Notes: generated by a model from the letters alone, not told the origin. Shown: positions 25,727 to 35,569, counted from the first letter of the stretch. The stretch: 64,000 bases of DNA from Hydrogenothermus marinus (GCF_003688665.1 NZ_REFO01000013.1:1-64000); one strand, 5' to 3'. Numbers and translations: made by a program.

Positions 25727-27655
25727 TTACCAGTAAGGAATCTCTTCCATCTGGAATAAAAAGCTAAATGGAACAGCAAGTCCACCTATATATGCAGTCC
25801 CAGGTTTTAAAAATGGTAAAAGCTCAAATATATCCTCTTTTGATTGTTCAAAAAATATAGATATAGCATCAAGATCATTTTTTGTAATAAGTTTAAATAT
25901 TACTTGGGTATTTAACTGGGAAAGTATAAATTTACTTATATTTGCAGGTCTTTGGGTTATTGCTATTAATCCTAGTCTTAACTTTCTACCTTCCATTGCT
26001 ATCTTTTTTGCATTTATATATGCAAGATTCTCCCTTCCAGAAGGAATTTCTGATGTACCTTTTTCAGGTGCAAAATTATGAGCTTCTTCAAGAACTATAA
26101 TCCTATCTTCTATCTTATCTTTAGCAAGTTTTAGAATTTCTCTCATTATAAGCCCTGCAATATTTATTCTTGTTTCTGCTATATCTATATTTTTATAGTT
26201 ATATATAACTATGCTTTCTTTAGCTTTTAAAGATTCTTCAAGCATTTTTATTGCTAAAGGCTGATACTCAATAGACTCTTTTCCATAATTTCTTTCCCAA
26301 AAGGAAACAATGTCCAATAATAAAATTTTTATAAATCTATCTTCTATCTGATCTGAAGCTTTATATATTAAATCTTTTAGATTTATCTCTCTTAGAGCTG
26401 TTCTATCAAGTTCAGGTTTTAGGTTTCTTCTAAAAAATGCCATTAACTTTTTTTCATCCTTAGAGCTTTCTCTAAGAGTTAAACCAGCTTCTTTTAAAAT
26501 ATCTTTCATATCATTTACATCTAATGGAAAAAGTATATTTGGAAGTTGAATATTTTTTATATTTTTTGATTCTTTTAGTTCTTCATAGTATTCACCATAC
26601 ATATCAAAGATGAAAATTTTTGCTGGTTTGTCGAAATTTTTAAGTATTTTTTTTACAAATGTTGTTTTTCCTGAACCAGTTGTTCCAAGAACTGCCATAT
26701 GCATTGATATAACTTTATCCATATCAAGATAAGCTTTAACATCTGTCCCTTGAAGTTTCCCAAGATATGTTGGGAATTTCATATCATAACCTGAATGATT
26801 TTTTAAGAGAATTGCTTTCAGCTCTTTTTCTTCTACTTCTAAAACTTCAATAGGTAGTCCTGCTTCAACAGGTCTAACAGGTGTTTTAAAAAGATTTCTT
26901 TCTTTTTCATACTCTCCAAGTATCTCAAATTTTGCTAGCTTTATTCTTACTCCTTCTTTTGATAAAGCAAAAACAGCTGATTTTATCCAATCTTTTTCAT
27001 TATTAGAAAAAATATTTAAAATTTTACTATCCTTTATATTGTCTTCTTCTTTTATATTTGAAAAAGCTAAATTTATACTTTTTATATCAAAAATTCTTCC
27101 AAGAAAAAAATTACCATCTTCAAGAGGTATTCTTACATAGGTTTGTTCTTGAATGTCATCTAAAATTAAAGCAGTACCTTCTCTTGTTGTATCAAGACTT
27201 GCAACAAATGCCACCGTTTTTGAAAAATCATAAGATACTGATTTAATATCTTCAAATATATTTAAAAGTTCTTTTATTTTACTTTCTTCAGACGTATAAA
27301 CTGCAGTTTCTATGTTTCCATCTATTAAAAGTCCTGAATTTGTTATATTTGCAGAACCAATAACTGCTTTTTTATTGTCAGAAATAATAAATTTTGAATG
27401 TAAATTAGGATTTAGATATATTTTCCCTTTTTTTTCTTTTATTATTTTAAAAACTTCTGGATCAGTAATTTTTAAATCTTCATAGGATGATGCTCTTATT
27501 ATAATCTGAATATTAACATCTTCTTTTACTAAATTAAGAAGATGTTTTAATATATCTCCTTTGATCCATGCTGAAACTATTTTTAAATCTTTCTCTGTTT
27601 CTACAAATATCTTTTCAAGCTTGGGAAGTATTTCCTCTTTCTTTAATATTTTCAT
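25727..27655 (-). CDS. PLD-family nuclease fused to a HerA-type DNA translocase
   Basis: A 642-residue fusion. Residues 1-140 form a single PLD/HKD domain (H86-x-K88-x4-D93 with GSAN at 100-103). Residues of about 145-270 are a beta-rich HAS-barrel-like part. The rest is a HerA/FtsK-like ATPase with Walker A GTTGSGKT (324-331), Walker B IIVLEEAH (519-526) and the HerA-typical TQRP (567-570). HerA rings pump DNA and normally work with a separate nuclease (NurA, Sir2, PLD) in repair or phage defence. Here the nuclease is built in. The start lies 41 bases inside gmhB. Confidence 0.85.
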   Translation of the reverse strand: MKILKKEEILPKLEKIFVETEKDLKIVSAWIKGDILKHLLNLVKEDVNIQIIIRASSYEDLKITDPEVFKIIKEKKGKIYLNPNLHSKFIISDNKKAVIGSANITNSGLLIDGNIETAVYTSEESKIKELLNIFEDIKSVSYDFSKTVAFVASLDTTREGTALILDDIQEQTYVRIPLEDGNFFLGRIFDIKSINLAFSNIKEEDNIKDSKILNIFSNNEKDWIKSAVFALSKEGVRIKLAKFEILGEYEKERNLFKTPVRPVEAGLPIEVLEVEEKELKAILLKNHSGYDMKFPTYLGKLQGTDVKAYLDMDKVISMHMAVLGTTGSGKTTFVKKILKNFDKPAKIFIFDMYGEYYEELKESKNIKNIQLPNILFPLDVNDMKDILKEAGLTLRESSKDEKKLMAFFRRNLKPELDRTALREINLKDLIYKASDQIEDRFIKILLLDIVSFWERNYGKESIEYQPLAIKMLEESLKAKESIVIYNYKNIDIAETRINIAGLIMREILKLAKDKIEDRIIVLEEAHNFAPEKGTSEIPSGRENLAYINAKKIAMEGRKLRLGLIAITQRPANISKFILSQLNTQVIFKLITKNDLDAISIFFEQSKEDIFELLPFLKPGTAYIGGLAVPFSFLFQMEEIPYW

Positions 27656-28214
27656 TTTCTAAATTTCCTAAAATAAATTGTTCCACTGCATCAAGTATAT
27701 TTTCGGCTATAAAATCTGCCTCTGTATTATTTACATATTTTAAACCTTGACCTGTTTTTACAAGTATAGCTTTTATGTTTTCTTTATGTGCCGCTTTTAT
27801 ATCTGTTTCTTTATCACCAATTAAAAAAGATTTAGATGGATCTATATTAAACTCTTTTATAGCCTGTTTTATCATTCCACTTTCTGGCTTTCTACAATCA
27901 CATTTCATTGTAAGCTCTGGAATAATACCTTCTGGGTGATGGGGACAGTAATAAACTTTCTCTATTTTTATACCTTCTTTTTCAAACTCATTTAACATAT
28001 GTTTTGTAACATTTTTAAAATCTTCCTCTGTATAATAACCAACAGCAATTCCTGATTGGTTTGTCACTATAAAAAGTTTATATCCAGCATTTTGAAGCTT
28101 TTTTAAAGCAGGAAAAACTTCTGGATAAATATAAAAATCTTCTACTTTATGAACATATCCTTTATCTTCATTTATAACTCCATCTCTATCTAAAAATACT
28201 GCTTTTTCTCCCAT
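27615..28214 (-). CDS. gmhB: D-glycero-beta-D-manno-heptose 1,7-bisphosphate 7-phosphatase
   Basis: A 199-residue HAD phosphatase with the DRDGVIN nucleophile motif and the TNQSG motif. The zinc-binding segment CPHHPEG...CDCRKPE distinguishes GmhB from other HAD enzymes, and GDKETDI is motif IV. It removes a phosphate during ADP-heptose synthesis for lipopolysaccharide, which implies a Gram-negative outer membrane. The C-terminal tail overlaps the PLD-HerA gene by 41 bases. The gene is divergent from carB across 66 bases. Confidence 0.93.
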   Translation of the reverse strand: MGEKAVFLDRDGVINEDKGYVHKVEDFYIYPEVFPALKKLQNAGYKLFIVTNQSGIAVGYYTEEDFKNVTKHMLNEFEKEGIKIEKVYYCPHHPEGIIPELTMKCDCRKPESGMIKQAIKEFNIDPSKSFLIGDKETDIKAAHKENIKAILVKTGQGLKYVNNTEADFIAENILDAVEQFILGNLENENIKERGNTSQA

Positions 28215-28280
28215 ATTTTATTCCTTTTAGTTTATTTAATGATAAAATAATAACTCAAAAGTACCAATGAGGTAAATCTA

Positions 28281-29963
28281 TTGCCAAAAAGAACAGATAT
28301 TAATAGAATCCTACTAATTGGCTCAGGACCAATAATAATAGGACAAGCAGCAGAATTTGACTATTCAGGAACACAAGGAGCAAAAGCTTTAAAAGAAGAA
28401 GGATATGAAGTAATTCTTGTAAACTCAAATCCAGCTACTATAATGACAGATCCAGAAATAGCAGATAAAACATATATAGAGCCTCTTATTACACCTGTTT
28501 TAGAAAAAATAATAGAAAAAGAAAGACCAGATGCTATACTTCCAACTCTTGGAGGCCAAACTGCTTTAAATTTAGCAATAGACCTTTATGAAAAAGGTAT
28601 TTTAGATAAATATAATGTAAAAATGATTGGTGCTAATTATGATGCTATAAAAAAAGCAGAGGATAGAGAACTTTTTAAAGAAGCTATGGAAAAAATTGGC
28701 TTAAAAATGCCTAAAAGTAAAGTTGTAAATTCCATGGCAGAAGCTATAGATGTAATGGACTGGATAGGATTTCCAGTTATAATCAGGCCTTCTTTTACCT
28801 TAGGTGGAACAGGTGGAAGTATCGCGTATAATAAAGATGAGTTTTATGCAAAAGTAAAAGCAGGACTTGATGCATCTCCTATACATGAGGTTCTTTTAGA
28901 ACAGTCTGTAATTGGTTGGAAAGAGTTTGAAATGGAAGTAATGAGAGATAAAAATGATAATTGTGTAATTATATGCTCAATAGAAAATCTTGACCCGATG
29001 GGAGTACATACAGGAGATAGTATTACAATTGCTCCTGCAATGACTCTTTCAGATAAAGAATATCAGATATTAAGAGATTACTCTGTAGCAGTAATTAGAG
29101 AAATAGGCGTTGAAACTGGAGGTTCTAATGTTCAGTTTTCTCAAAATCCAGAAACTGGAGAGTTTTATGTGATAGAAATGAATCCAAGGGTTTCTCGCTC
29201 TTCAGCTTTAGCATCTAAAGCAACAGGTTTTCCTATTGCAAAAATAGCAGCAAAACTTGCAGTTGGATATACTCTTGATGAACTTCCTAATGATATTACA
29301 AAAGAAACACCAGCATCTTTTGAGCCAACTATAGATTATATAGTTACAAAAATGCCAAGATTTGATTTTAAAAAATTTCCAGAAGCAGATCCAACCCTTA
29401 CAACAATGATGAAATCAGTTGGAGAAGTAATGGCAATAGGAAGGACTTTTAAAGAAAGTCTTCAAAAAGCATTAAGAAGTTTAGAACTTGGAAGATATGG
29501 ACTTTATATTGGTCTTGAAAAAGAAGATGATGAAAAAGTAAGACAGAAAATAATAAAACCAAATGAAGATAGAATATGGTATATAGCAGAAGCTTTTAGA
29601 AGAGGTTGGAGTATAGATGAGATTCATTCATTGTGTCATATAGATAAATGGTTTTTAAATCAGATAAAAGAACTTGTTGATTTTGAAAAAGAGCTTGCGA
29701 AAAAAAATCTTGCAACAATTACAGATGAAGAACTTGAAAAAGCTAAAAAATGGGGATTTTCAGATAGGGAACTTGCAAGACTTTTAAAAACTTCAGAAGA
29801 TAATATAAGAGAAAGAAGAATACCTATATCATATAAAGTGGTTGATACTTGTGCTGCAGAATTTAGAGCTTACACACCTTATTATTATTCTTCATATGAA
29901 TCTCTTTCTGGAAAAATTAATGAAGATGGAGAAGTTATATTATATAGAGACACAGAAAACTAA
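28281..29963 (+). CDS. carB: Carbamoyl-phosphate synthase large subunit, N-terminal half
   Basis: A 560-residue protein equal to the first half of CarB. It begins [29 protein letters not shown] and contains one ATP-grasp unit ([11 protein letters not shown]) and the oligomerisation domain ending in [16 protein letters not shown]. In normal CarB the second ATP-grasp half would follow directly; here a stop occurs and mqnC follows 11 bases later. A split large subunit is known in Aquifex and some methanogens, so the C-half is probably encoded elsewhere. The start is a TTG with GAGGT upstream at about 28270. Confidence 0.93.
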   Translation: MPKRTDINRILLIGSGPIIIGQAAEFDYSGTQGAKALKEEGYEVILVNSNPATIMTDPEIADKTYIEPLITPVLEKIIEKERPDAILPTLGGQTALNLAIDLYEKGILDKYNVKMIGANYDAIKKAEDRELFKEAMEKIGLKMPKSKVVNSMAEAIDVMDWIGFPVIIRPSFTLGGTGGSIAYNKDEFYAKVKAGLDASPIHEVLLEQSVIGWKEFEMEVMRDKNDNCVIICSIENLDPMGVHTGDSITIAPAMTLSDKEYQILRDYSVAVIREIGVETGGSNVQFSQNPETGEFYVIEMNPRVSRSSALASKATGFPIAKIAAKLAVGYTLDELPNDITKETPASFEPTIDYIVTKMPRFDFKKFPEADPTLTTMMKSVGEVMAIGRTFKESLQKALRSLELGRYGLYIGLEKEDDEKVRQKIIKPNEDRIWYIAEAFRRGWSIDEIHSLCHIDKWFLNQIKELVDFEKELAKKNLATITDEELEKAKKWGFSDRELARLLKTSEDNIRERRIPISYKVVDTCAAEFRAYTPYYYSSYESLSGKINEDGEVILYRDTEN

Positions 29964-29974
29964 GGAGTAGATAA

Positions 29975-31090
29975 ATGATTTCTTTAAATAAAGATACTGA
30001 TTTTATATTTAATAAGATACAAAAAGGAGAAAGAATTACAGAAGAAGAAGCTTTATATCTTCTTGAAAATGAAGAACTTTTAAATATAGGAACAATTGCA
30101 AACTATGTAAGAGCAAAAAAACATCCAGATAATATAGTAACTTTTGTAGTAGATAGAAATATTAATTATACAAATGTATGTGTTGCAGGTTGTAAATTCT
30201 GTGCTTTCCAAAGAAGAAAATCAGATAGTGATGCATATGTTTTAGACTTTGATGAAATATATAGAAAAATTCAAGAACTTGTTGATTGGGGTGGAACAAC
30301 TCTTTTAATGCAAGGTGGGTTAAATCCAGATTTAAGACTTGATTTTTATGTTGAACTTTTTAAAGGAATTAAAGAAAGATTTCCGCAAATACATATTCAT
30401 AGCTTATCAGCTACAGAGATAAACTATATATCAAAACTTGAAAAAATATCTATAGAAGAAACATTAAAAATATTAAAAGATGCAGGACTTGATAGTCTTC
30501 CAGGAGGTGGAGCAGAAATATTATCAGATGAAGTTAGAGTTTTAATATCTTCAAATAAAACAACTACAGACCAGTGGCTTGAAGTACATGAAACAGCACA
30601 TAAACTTGGAATGAAATCAACAGCTACAATGATGTTTGGACATGTAGAAAAACCAAAACATATTATAGAGCATCTTTCAAACATTAGAAAACTTCAAGAT
30701 AGATCTCTTGAAAACCATAAAGGATATTTTACTGCTTTTATACCTTGGACATTCCAAAAAGGAGGAACAAAATTAGACTTTTTAGAACCAGCAACATCTG
30801 TTTGGTATCTAAAAGTTTTAGCAGTTTCAAGAATATTCTTAGATAACTTTGATAATGTACAAACCTCTCATGTAACCCAAACTATGAAAGTAGGACCAGT
30901 TGGCCTTCATTTTGGAGCAAATGATTTAGGAAGTACAATGATAGAAGAAAATGTAGTTACATCTACAGGCCTTCCTGTTTCATACCCAAAACCAGAAAAA
31001 ATGGCAAAAATAATAAAAGAAGCAGGTTTTATACCAGCCCAAAGAGATACATACTACAATATAGTTAGGTATTTTGATGATATAAGCTAA
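29975..31090 (+). CDS. mqnC: Cyclic dehypoxanthinyl futalosine synthase
   Basis: A 371-residue radical SAM enzyme of the MqnC family. The cluster motif CVAGCKFCAF (CxxxCxxC) is at about 66-75. QGGLNPDL, the SATEI segment and DSLPGGGAEIL are family hallmarks. It catalyses a cyclisation in the futalosine route to menaquinone, used by Aquificales, Campylobacterota and others. It follows carB in the same direction. Its stop overlaps the stop of the convergent ymdB-like gene by 4 bases. Confidence 0.95.
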   Translation: MISLNKDTDFIFNKIQKGERITEEEALYLLENEELLNIGTIANYVRAKKHPDNIVTFVVDRNINYTNVCVAGCKFCAFQRRKSDSDAYVLDFDEIYRKIQELVDWGGTTLLMQGGLNPDLRLDFYVELFKGIKERFPQIHIHSLSATEINYISKLEKISIEETLKILKDAGLDSLPGGGAEILSDEVRVLISSNKTTTDQWLEVHETAHKLGMKSTATMMFGHVEKPKHIIEHLSNIRKLQDRSLENHKGYFTAFIPWTFQKGGTKLDFLEPATSVWYLKVLAVSRIFLDNFDNVQTSHVTQTMKVGPVGLHFGANDLGSTMIEENVVTSTGLPVSYPKPEKMAKIIKEAGFIPAQRDTYYNIVRYFDDIS

Positions 31091-31854
31091 TACTGTTCTT
31101 TTTTTATTCTTTTGAACTCTTTTTTTTCTAAATCTACAAATAGAGCTTGGAATAAAAATCCATCTTTAGAAACTTCATATTTTTGATTTATACCTGTTAA
31201 AAATTTTTCAATAGGTTCTTTTATTTTCATTCCTATTACAGAATGGTAGGCACCTGTCATACCAATATCTGTAATATATATTGTTCCATTTGGAAGCATT
31301 TTTTCATCTGCAGTAGCAACATGAGAATGAGTACCAAAAACTATATCAGCTTTTCCATCTACATAATATCCAAAAGCATTTTTCTCAGAAGTTGCCTCCC
31401 CATGAAAATCTACAATTATATAATCTACTTTATCTTTTATTTCTTCATATATTTCATCAAATTTTCTAAATGGGCAGTCTAAAGGAATTCCCATAAAAAC
31501 TCTACCCATTAAATTTATAACAGCTATCTTTTTCCCATTTTTTTCAAAAATGTTATAACCTTTTCCTACAACTTCCGGAGGATAATTAGCAGGTCTTAAA
31601 AGATTTTCTTTTTCTTCTAAAAGCTTAAAAGCATCCTTTTTATCAAAAATATGATTACCAGATGTTAAAACATCAATATTTAACTGGATAAGTTGATTAT
31701 AAACCTTTTCTGTTATTCCAAAACCACCTGCAGAGTTTTCTGCATTTGCAACAATAAAATCTATTTTATATTCTTCAATAACAGAAGGAAGAAAATGTTT
31801 TAAAGCATTTCTTCCTGTTCTTCCAATAATATCTCCAATTAATAAAAATCTCAT
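31087..31854 (-). CDS. YmdB-like metallophosphoesterase (TIGR00282 family)
   Basis: A 255-residue calcineurin-like phosphoesterase. Metal ligands are visible in GDIIGRTGR, NAENSAGG, SGNHIFD, DFHGEATSEK and GTHSHVATAD. Bacillus YmdB hydrolyses 2',3'- or 3',5'-cyclic nucleotides and affects RNA turnover and biofilm choice. In Bacillus it is next to the RNase Y gene; here amtB sits between them, but all three are on one strand. It follows amtB after a 7-base gap, so co-transcription is likely. Confidence 0.9.
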   Translation of the reverse strand: MRFLLIGDIIGRTGRNALKHFLPSVIEEYKIDFIVANAENSAGGFGITEKVYNQLIQLNIDVLTSGNHIFDKKDAFKLLEEKENLLRPANYPPEVVGKGYNIFEKNGKKIAVINLMGRVFMGIPLDCPFRKFDEIYEEIKDKVDYIIVDFHGEATSEKNAFGYYVDGKADIVFGTHSHVATADEKMLPNGTIYITDIGMTGAYHSVIGMKIKEPIEKFLTGINQKYEVSKDGFLFQALFVDLEKKEFKRIKKEQY

Positions 31855-31861
31855 TTCTACC

Positions 31862-33082
31862 CTACACTATATCTGTATAAGCTTTTTCTCCATGGGTATA
31901 TTCATCTATACCCATTATTTCTTCTTCTTTAGAAACTCTAAGACCAATAATGCTATCAACTATTTTAAAAATAATAAAAGAAACAATTATTGTATAAATT
32001 CCAACAGAAACTATACCTATTATTTGAGGTAAAATCTGTGAAGCATTTCCAAAAAGTAGTCCATTAATACCACCTACTGATTCTTTTGCAAATATTGCAA
32101 GTAAAAATGCTCCAAGAATACCACCAACACCATGAACACCAAATACATCAAGAGAATCATCATATTTAAATTTACCTTTAACATAAACAACAGCTATAAA
32201 ACATATAATACCACCTAAAAATCCTATAATTAAAGATGCAAAAATATCTACAAATCCTGCTGCAGGAGTTATTGTAGCAAGACCTGCAATAATTCCTGTT
32301 AAAAGTCCTAAAGTAGTAGGTTTTTTAAATAATACCCATTCTGAAAACATCCAAGTAATACCACCTACAATTGCCGCCATAGTTGTACTAAATGCTGCAG
32401 ATATTGCCTGACTATTTATTCCAAGGGCTGAGCCACCATTAAATCCAAACCATCCAAACCAAAGTAATCCTGTTCCAACAGCAACTAAAGGTAAATTAGA
32501 AGGTCTCATAATATTTTCTTTTCTTGCACCAACTAAAATAGCTCCAACTAAAGCACCAAGACCTGATGTTTCATGAACAACTATACCACCTGCAAAATCT
32601 AAGGTACCAATATTAGATAACCATCCACCACCCCAAATCCAGTGAGCTACAGGAAAATAAACAAATGTTCCCCATAAAGCTGATACTAAAAGCCAAGCTT
32701 TAAAATTCATTCTTTCTACAAATGCACCTGTCATTAATGCAACAGTAATAGCTGCAAAAGTCATTTGAAAGAAAATAAATAAATAATGATAAATATTTTC
32801 TGAAGCAGGTGCTGGATCAGAAGGATTTATTCCATTTAAAAATATATACTGTAAATTCCCAATAAATCCTCCTATGTCTTGTCCAAAAGTTAAAGAATAT
32901 CCATATACTATCCATATTAAACCTACTATACAAAAAGCAGTAAATACCATTACAAAGGTGTTTAACATACTTTTTGCTTTTGTTAATCCTGCATAAAATG
33001 ATGCAAGTCCTGGAAGTGACATAAGTAAGACTAAAGCAGTAGATACCAAAATCCAGACATTATCTGCAGGTACAAGCTTCAT
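31862..33082 (-). CDS. amt: Ammonium transporter
   Basis: A 406-residue protein with about eleven membrane helices and no obvious cleaved signal peptide. The Amt signature appears in DFAGGIVVHETSGLGALVGA, with the conserved histidine, and the twin-histidine partner lies in DVFGVHGVGGILG. It conducts ammonium into the cell. No glnB/glnK partner gene is adjacent. A terminator behind rny separates it from that gene, so it may have its own promoter in 33083-33120. Confidence 0.94.
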   Translation of the reverse strand: MKLVPADNVWILVSTALVLLMSLPGLASFYAGLTKAKSMLNTFVMVFTAFCIVGLIWIVYGYSLTFGQDIGGFIGNLQYIFLNGINPSDPAPASENIYHYLFIFFQMTFAAITVALMTGAFVERMNFKAWLLVSALWGTFVYFPVAHWIWGGGWLSNIGTLDFAGGIVVHETSGLGALVGAILVGARKENIMRPSNLPLVAVGTGLLWFGWFGFNGGSALGINSQAISAAFSTTMAAIVGGITWMFSEWVLFKKPTTLGLLTGIIAGLATITPAAGFVDIFASLIIGFLGGIICFIAVVYVKGKFKYDDSLDVFGVHGVGGILGAFLLAIFAKESVGGINGLLFGNASQILPQIIGIVSVGIYTIIVSFIIFKIVDSIIGLRVSKEEEIMGIDEYTHGEKAYTDIV

Positions 33083-33120
33083 GCTAATTCCTCTCTAGTT
33101 TTTATATTATTTATTATAAA

Positions 33121-33151
33121 TAAAAAAAAGGAAAAGCCTAAAAAGGCTTTT
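33121..33151 (-). terminator. Intrinsic terminator of rny
   Basis: On the minus strand AAAAGCCT and AGGCTTTT form an 8-bp stem around a TTTT loop, followed by CC and eight T. The stem begins at the rny stop codon. It should end the transcript from rny before amt. Confidence 0.85.
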
Positions 33152-34811
33152 ATTTAGCTACTTCTACAAATCTTGATTCTCTAATTGTTGTAACTTTTAT
33201 CTGTCCTGGAAAATCTACTTCATTTTCTATTCTTTTTGCTATTTCTTTTGTAAGTAAGTATGCCTCTTCATCTGATAGTTTTTCTGAATTTACTATTACT
33301 CTTACTTCTCTACCTGCTTGTATTGCAAAAGATTTTTCTACATTTTCAAATGAGTTAACTATTGCTTCTATTTTTTCAAGTCTATTAATGTAAGATTGTA
33401 AAGCTTCTCTTCTTGCTCCTGGCCTTGCTGCTGATAAAGCATCTGCTGCTGCAACTAATACTGCTTCTGGATATCTTGCAGGTTCATCATTATGATGATA
33501 AAGGATAGCATTAATTACAACATCTGGCTCTCCATATCTTTTTGCAAGTTCTGCTCCTATTTTTGAATGAGATCCTCCAACTTCGTGAGATATAGCTTTT
33601 CCAATATCATGCATTAAACCACCTCTTCTTGCAGCCTTTTCATCAAGGCCAAGTTCTGCTGCCATCATTCCTGCAAGATAAGCCACTTCTTTAGTATGAA
33701 GGAGAACATTTTGAGTATAAGATGTTCTATAGTTTAATTTACCAATATAGTAATAAAGTTCAGGATTTACATCTGTAAATCCAAGTTCTAAACAAGTTTC
33801 TTCTCCCAGTTTTCTAACATGCTCTTCCATTTCTTCTCTAACTTTAGATACAACTTCTTCTATTCTTCCTGGGTGAATTCTTCCATCTGCAATAAGTCTT
33901 TCTAAGGATATTTTTGCAATCTCTCTTCTTAATGGATCAAATGAAGATATAGTAACTATATCTGGTGTATCATCAATAATTAAATCAACACCTGTTTCAA
34001 GCTCAAAAGCTCTGATATTTCTTCCTTCTCTTCCAATAATTCTACCTTTTAAATCATTACTTGGTAAATCTACTACTGAAACTGTATAAGATGTTGTTAT
34101 TTCAGGTGCAAGTCTTTGTATTGCAGTAACTAAATTCCATTTAGCTTCCTTATCTGCTTCTTTTCTTGCTTGATCCTCTATTTCTTTCATAAGTTTTGCA
34201 GCTTCTAATTTTGCTTCTTCTTCAACTTTTCTTAAAAGCTCTTGTTTTGCTTCTTCTTTTGTCATAGATGCAATTCTTTGAAGTTCAAGTTCAAATCTTT
34301 CCTCTGCTTCTTTTATTTTAGCCTCTCTTTCTTCAATCTCTTTTTTTGTTTCTTCTATCTCTTTTTCAAGCCTTTGTATTTCGTCCCATCTTTTATCTAT
34401 CTCTTCTTCTCTATGTTCTACTCTTGCAAGTTTTTTCTCAAGTTGAGCTTCTCTCGCCATTAATGTTTTTTCAAGAGCTTGAAGTTCCTCTCTTTCTTTT
34501 TTTAGCTCATTCTCAAGCTCTTTTCTTGCTTTTAAAATTTCTTTTTCAATAATAAGCTCTTGCTGTCTTTTTAAATCTTCTGCCTCTCTTTTTATACTTT
34601 CTGCTTCTTGTAAAGCTTGTCTTTTAAGATTTTCTATTTCTCTTTCTGCTTCTTTTTTCGCTTCTTGTTCAATAGCTTCTTTTCTTTTAATAATATTTTC
34701 TGCTTCCTTTACTTTTTCTTCTAATTTTTTTCCATAAACTGTTTTACATCCTATAAATCCTGCTGCTGAGCCAACAGCAAGGCCTGATATTCCAATTATA
34801 ATTTCAAACAT
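33150..34811 (-). CDS. rny: Ribonuclease Y
   Basis: A 553-residue protein with the RNase Y layout. There is an N-terminal membrane anchor (IIIGISGLAVGSAAGFIG), a long charged coiled coil to about residue 235, a KH domain (GRIIGREGRNIRAFE) and an HD domain (GGLMHDIGKA with later YHH). It is the membrane-bound endonuclease that starts mRNA decay. It overlaps the 5-formyl-THF cyclo-ligase gene by 8 bases and ends in a strong terminator. Confidence 0.96.
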   Translation of the reverse strand: MFEIIIGISGLAVGSAAGFIGCKTVYGKKLEEKVKEAENIIKRKEAIEQEAKKEAEREIENLKRQALQEAESIKREAEDLKRQQELIIEKEILKARKELENELKKEREELQALEKTLMAREAQLEKKLARVEHREEEIDKRWDEIQRLEKEIEETKKEIEEREAKIKEAEERFELELQRIASMTKEEAKQELLRKVEEEAKLEAAKLMKEIEDQARKEADKEAKWNLVTAIQRLAPEITTSYTVSVVDLPSNDLKGRIIGREGRNIRAFELETGVDLIIDDTPDIVTISSFDPLRREIAKISLERLIADGRIHPGRIEEVVSKVREEMEEHVRKLGEETCLELGFTDVNPELYYYIGKLNYRTSYTQNVLLHTKEVAYLAGMMAAELGLDEKAARRGGLMHDIGKAISHEVGGSHSKIGAELAKRYGEPDVVINAILYHHNDEPARYPEAVLVAAADALSAARPGARREALQSYINRLEKIEAIVNSFENVEKSFAIQAGREVRVIVNSEKLSDEEAYLLTKEIAKRIENEVDFPGQIKVTTIRESRFVEVAK

Positions 34812-35355
34812 CTCTTAATTCCTCCTTTATTTTTATTATTTTGGTAGGAGTAACAATTAAATCTACAGGTATATCATGATGTTCAGTAGGAAATTTATCT
34901 AAAACCTGAAAATCATAAGCTACTCCTATTTTTAATGCATCTGTCTTTTTTAAAAATCTATCGTAATAACCCTTTCCATATCCTATACGATGTCCAGTTT
35001 CATCAAAAGCTACAGCTGGCACAATAACAATATCTATATCTTTTGGATTAAATAGCTCTCCTTGTGGTTCTAAGATTCCAAATCTACCTTTTGAAAAATT
35101 ATCTAAGGAATCTACCTTAACAGGTAATATATCTTCAGAAGTTGTTTTAGGAAATAAAAATGTTTTATCTGAAAGTTTATAGAATAATGGGAGTATATTT
35201 ACCTCATTTTTATGAGGGTAATAAAGCATTATAGTATCTGCTTTTTTTAACTGAGGAAGATTAATAAGCTTATCAATTATTCTTTTGGAATCTTCCTCTG
35301 CATATCTGTGCTTATTTCTTTTTTCAAGTATTTTTTCTCTTATACTTTTTTTCAT
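34804..35355 (-). CDS. 5-formyltetrahydrofolate cyclo-ligase
   Basis: A protein of about 183 residues in the MTHFS/YgfA family. The nucleotide-binding and catalytic segment is GHRIGYGKGYYDRFL, and YYPHKNEV is the folate-site segment. It recycles 5-formyl-THF to 5,10-methenyl-THF. I chose the ATG at 35355, which has GGGAGGT just upstream; the ATG at 35367 would encode that Shine-Dalgarno. In proteobacteria this gene lies downstream of 6S RNA, and a GC-rich structured RNA is found upstream here too. Confidence 0.92.
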   Translation of the reverse strand: MKKSIREKILEKRNKHRYAEEDSKRIIDKLINLPQLKKADTIMLYYPHKNEVNILPLFYKLSDKTFLFPKTTSEDILPVKVDSLDNFSKGRFGILEPQGELFNPKDIDIVIVPAVAFDETGHRIGYGKGYYDRFLKKTDALKIGVAYDFQVLDKFPTEHHDIPVDLIVTPTKIIKIKEELRDV

Positions 35356-35357
35356 AT

Positions 35358-35384
35358 GACCTCCCATTATTCCAATGGAAGGTC
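35358..35384 (-). promoter_or_regulatory. Hairpin that sequesters the Shine-Dalgarno of the cyclo-ligase gene
   Basis: GACCTTCC pairs over eight positions with GGGAGGTC across an 11-base loop, and the second arm contains the whole GGAGGT ribosome binding site (35359-35365). The hairpin lies between the 6S-like RNA and the ATG. It could keep translation low unless it is opened. Confidence 0.55.
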
Positions 35385-35385
35385 A

Positions 35386-35563
35386 CGCGGGGTTAAATAT
35401 AATAACCCGCGAGGCCGACGGGAAGAACCCATATTTCTGGGTTCCAAGCAATAGGTGGGTGTCCGCACCGTAATTCCTACTGGAATATACGGGATGTAGG
35501 ACTCCCTTTCGTCCTGTTATAGCCCAGAAAATTTCAGGACATCCCTATCGCACCCCGCAGGCT
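35386..35563 (-). ncRNA. ssrS: GC-rich structured RNA, likely 6S RNA
   Basis: This stretch of about 178 bases has no open frame and is far more GC-rich than its surroundings, a strong sign of structured RNA in an AT-rich thermophile. On the minus strand GCGGGGU can pair with GGCCUCGC to close the molecule, with inner hairpins GGAACCC/GGGUUC, AUUCC/GGAAU and GGGAUGU/ACAUCCC. Length, a -10 box about seven bases upstream, and position just before the 5-formyl-THF cyclo-ligase gene match the ssrS-ygfA arrangement. I could not align it base by base to known 6S RNA, so the family call is partly by context. Confidence 0.6.
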
Positions 35564-35569
35564 TTTTTT

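Noticed and set aside
35386-35563. GC-rich RNA as SRP RNA, tmRNA or RNase P RNA
   Set aside because: The SRP tetraloop GGAA/GCAG domain, a tmRNA alanine acceptor and tag, and the RNase P GAGGAAAGUCC/ACAGAAA motifs are all missing, and the length is too short for the last two.
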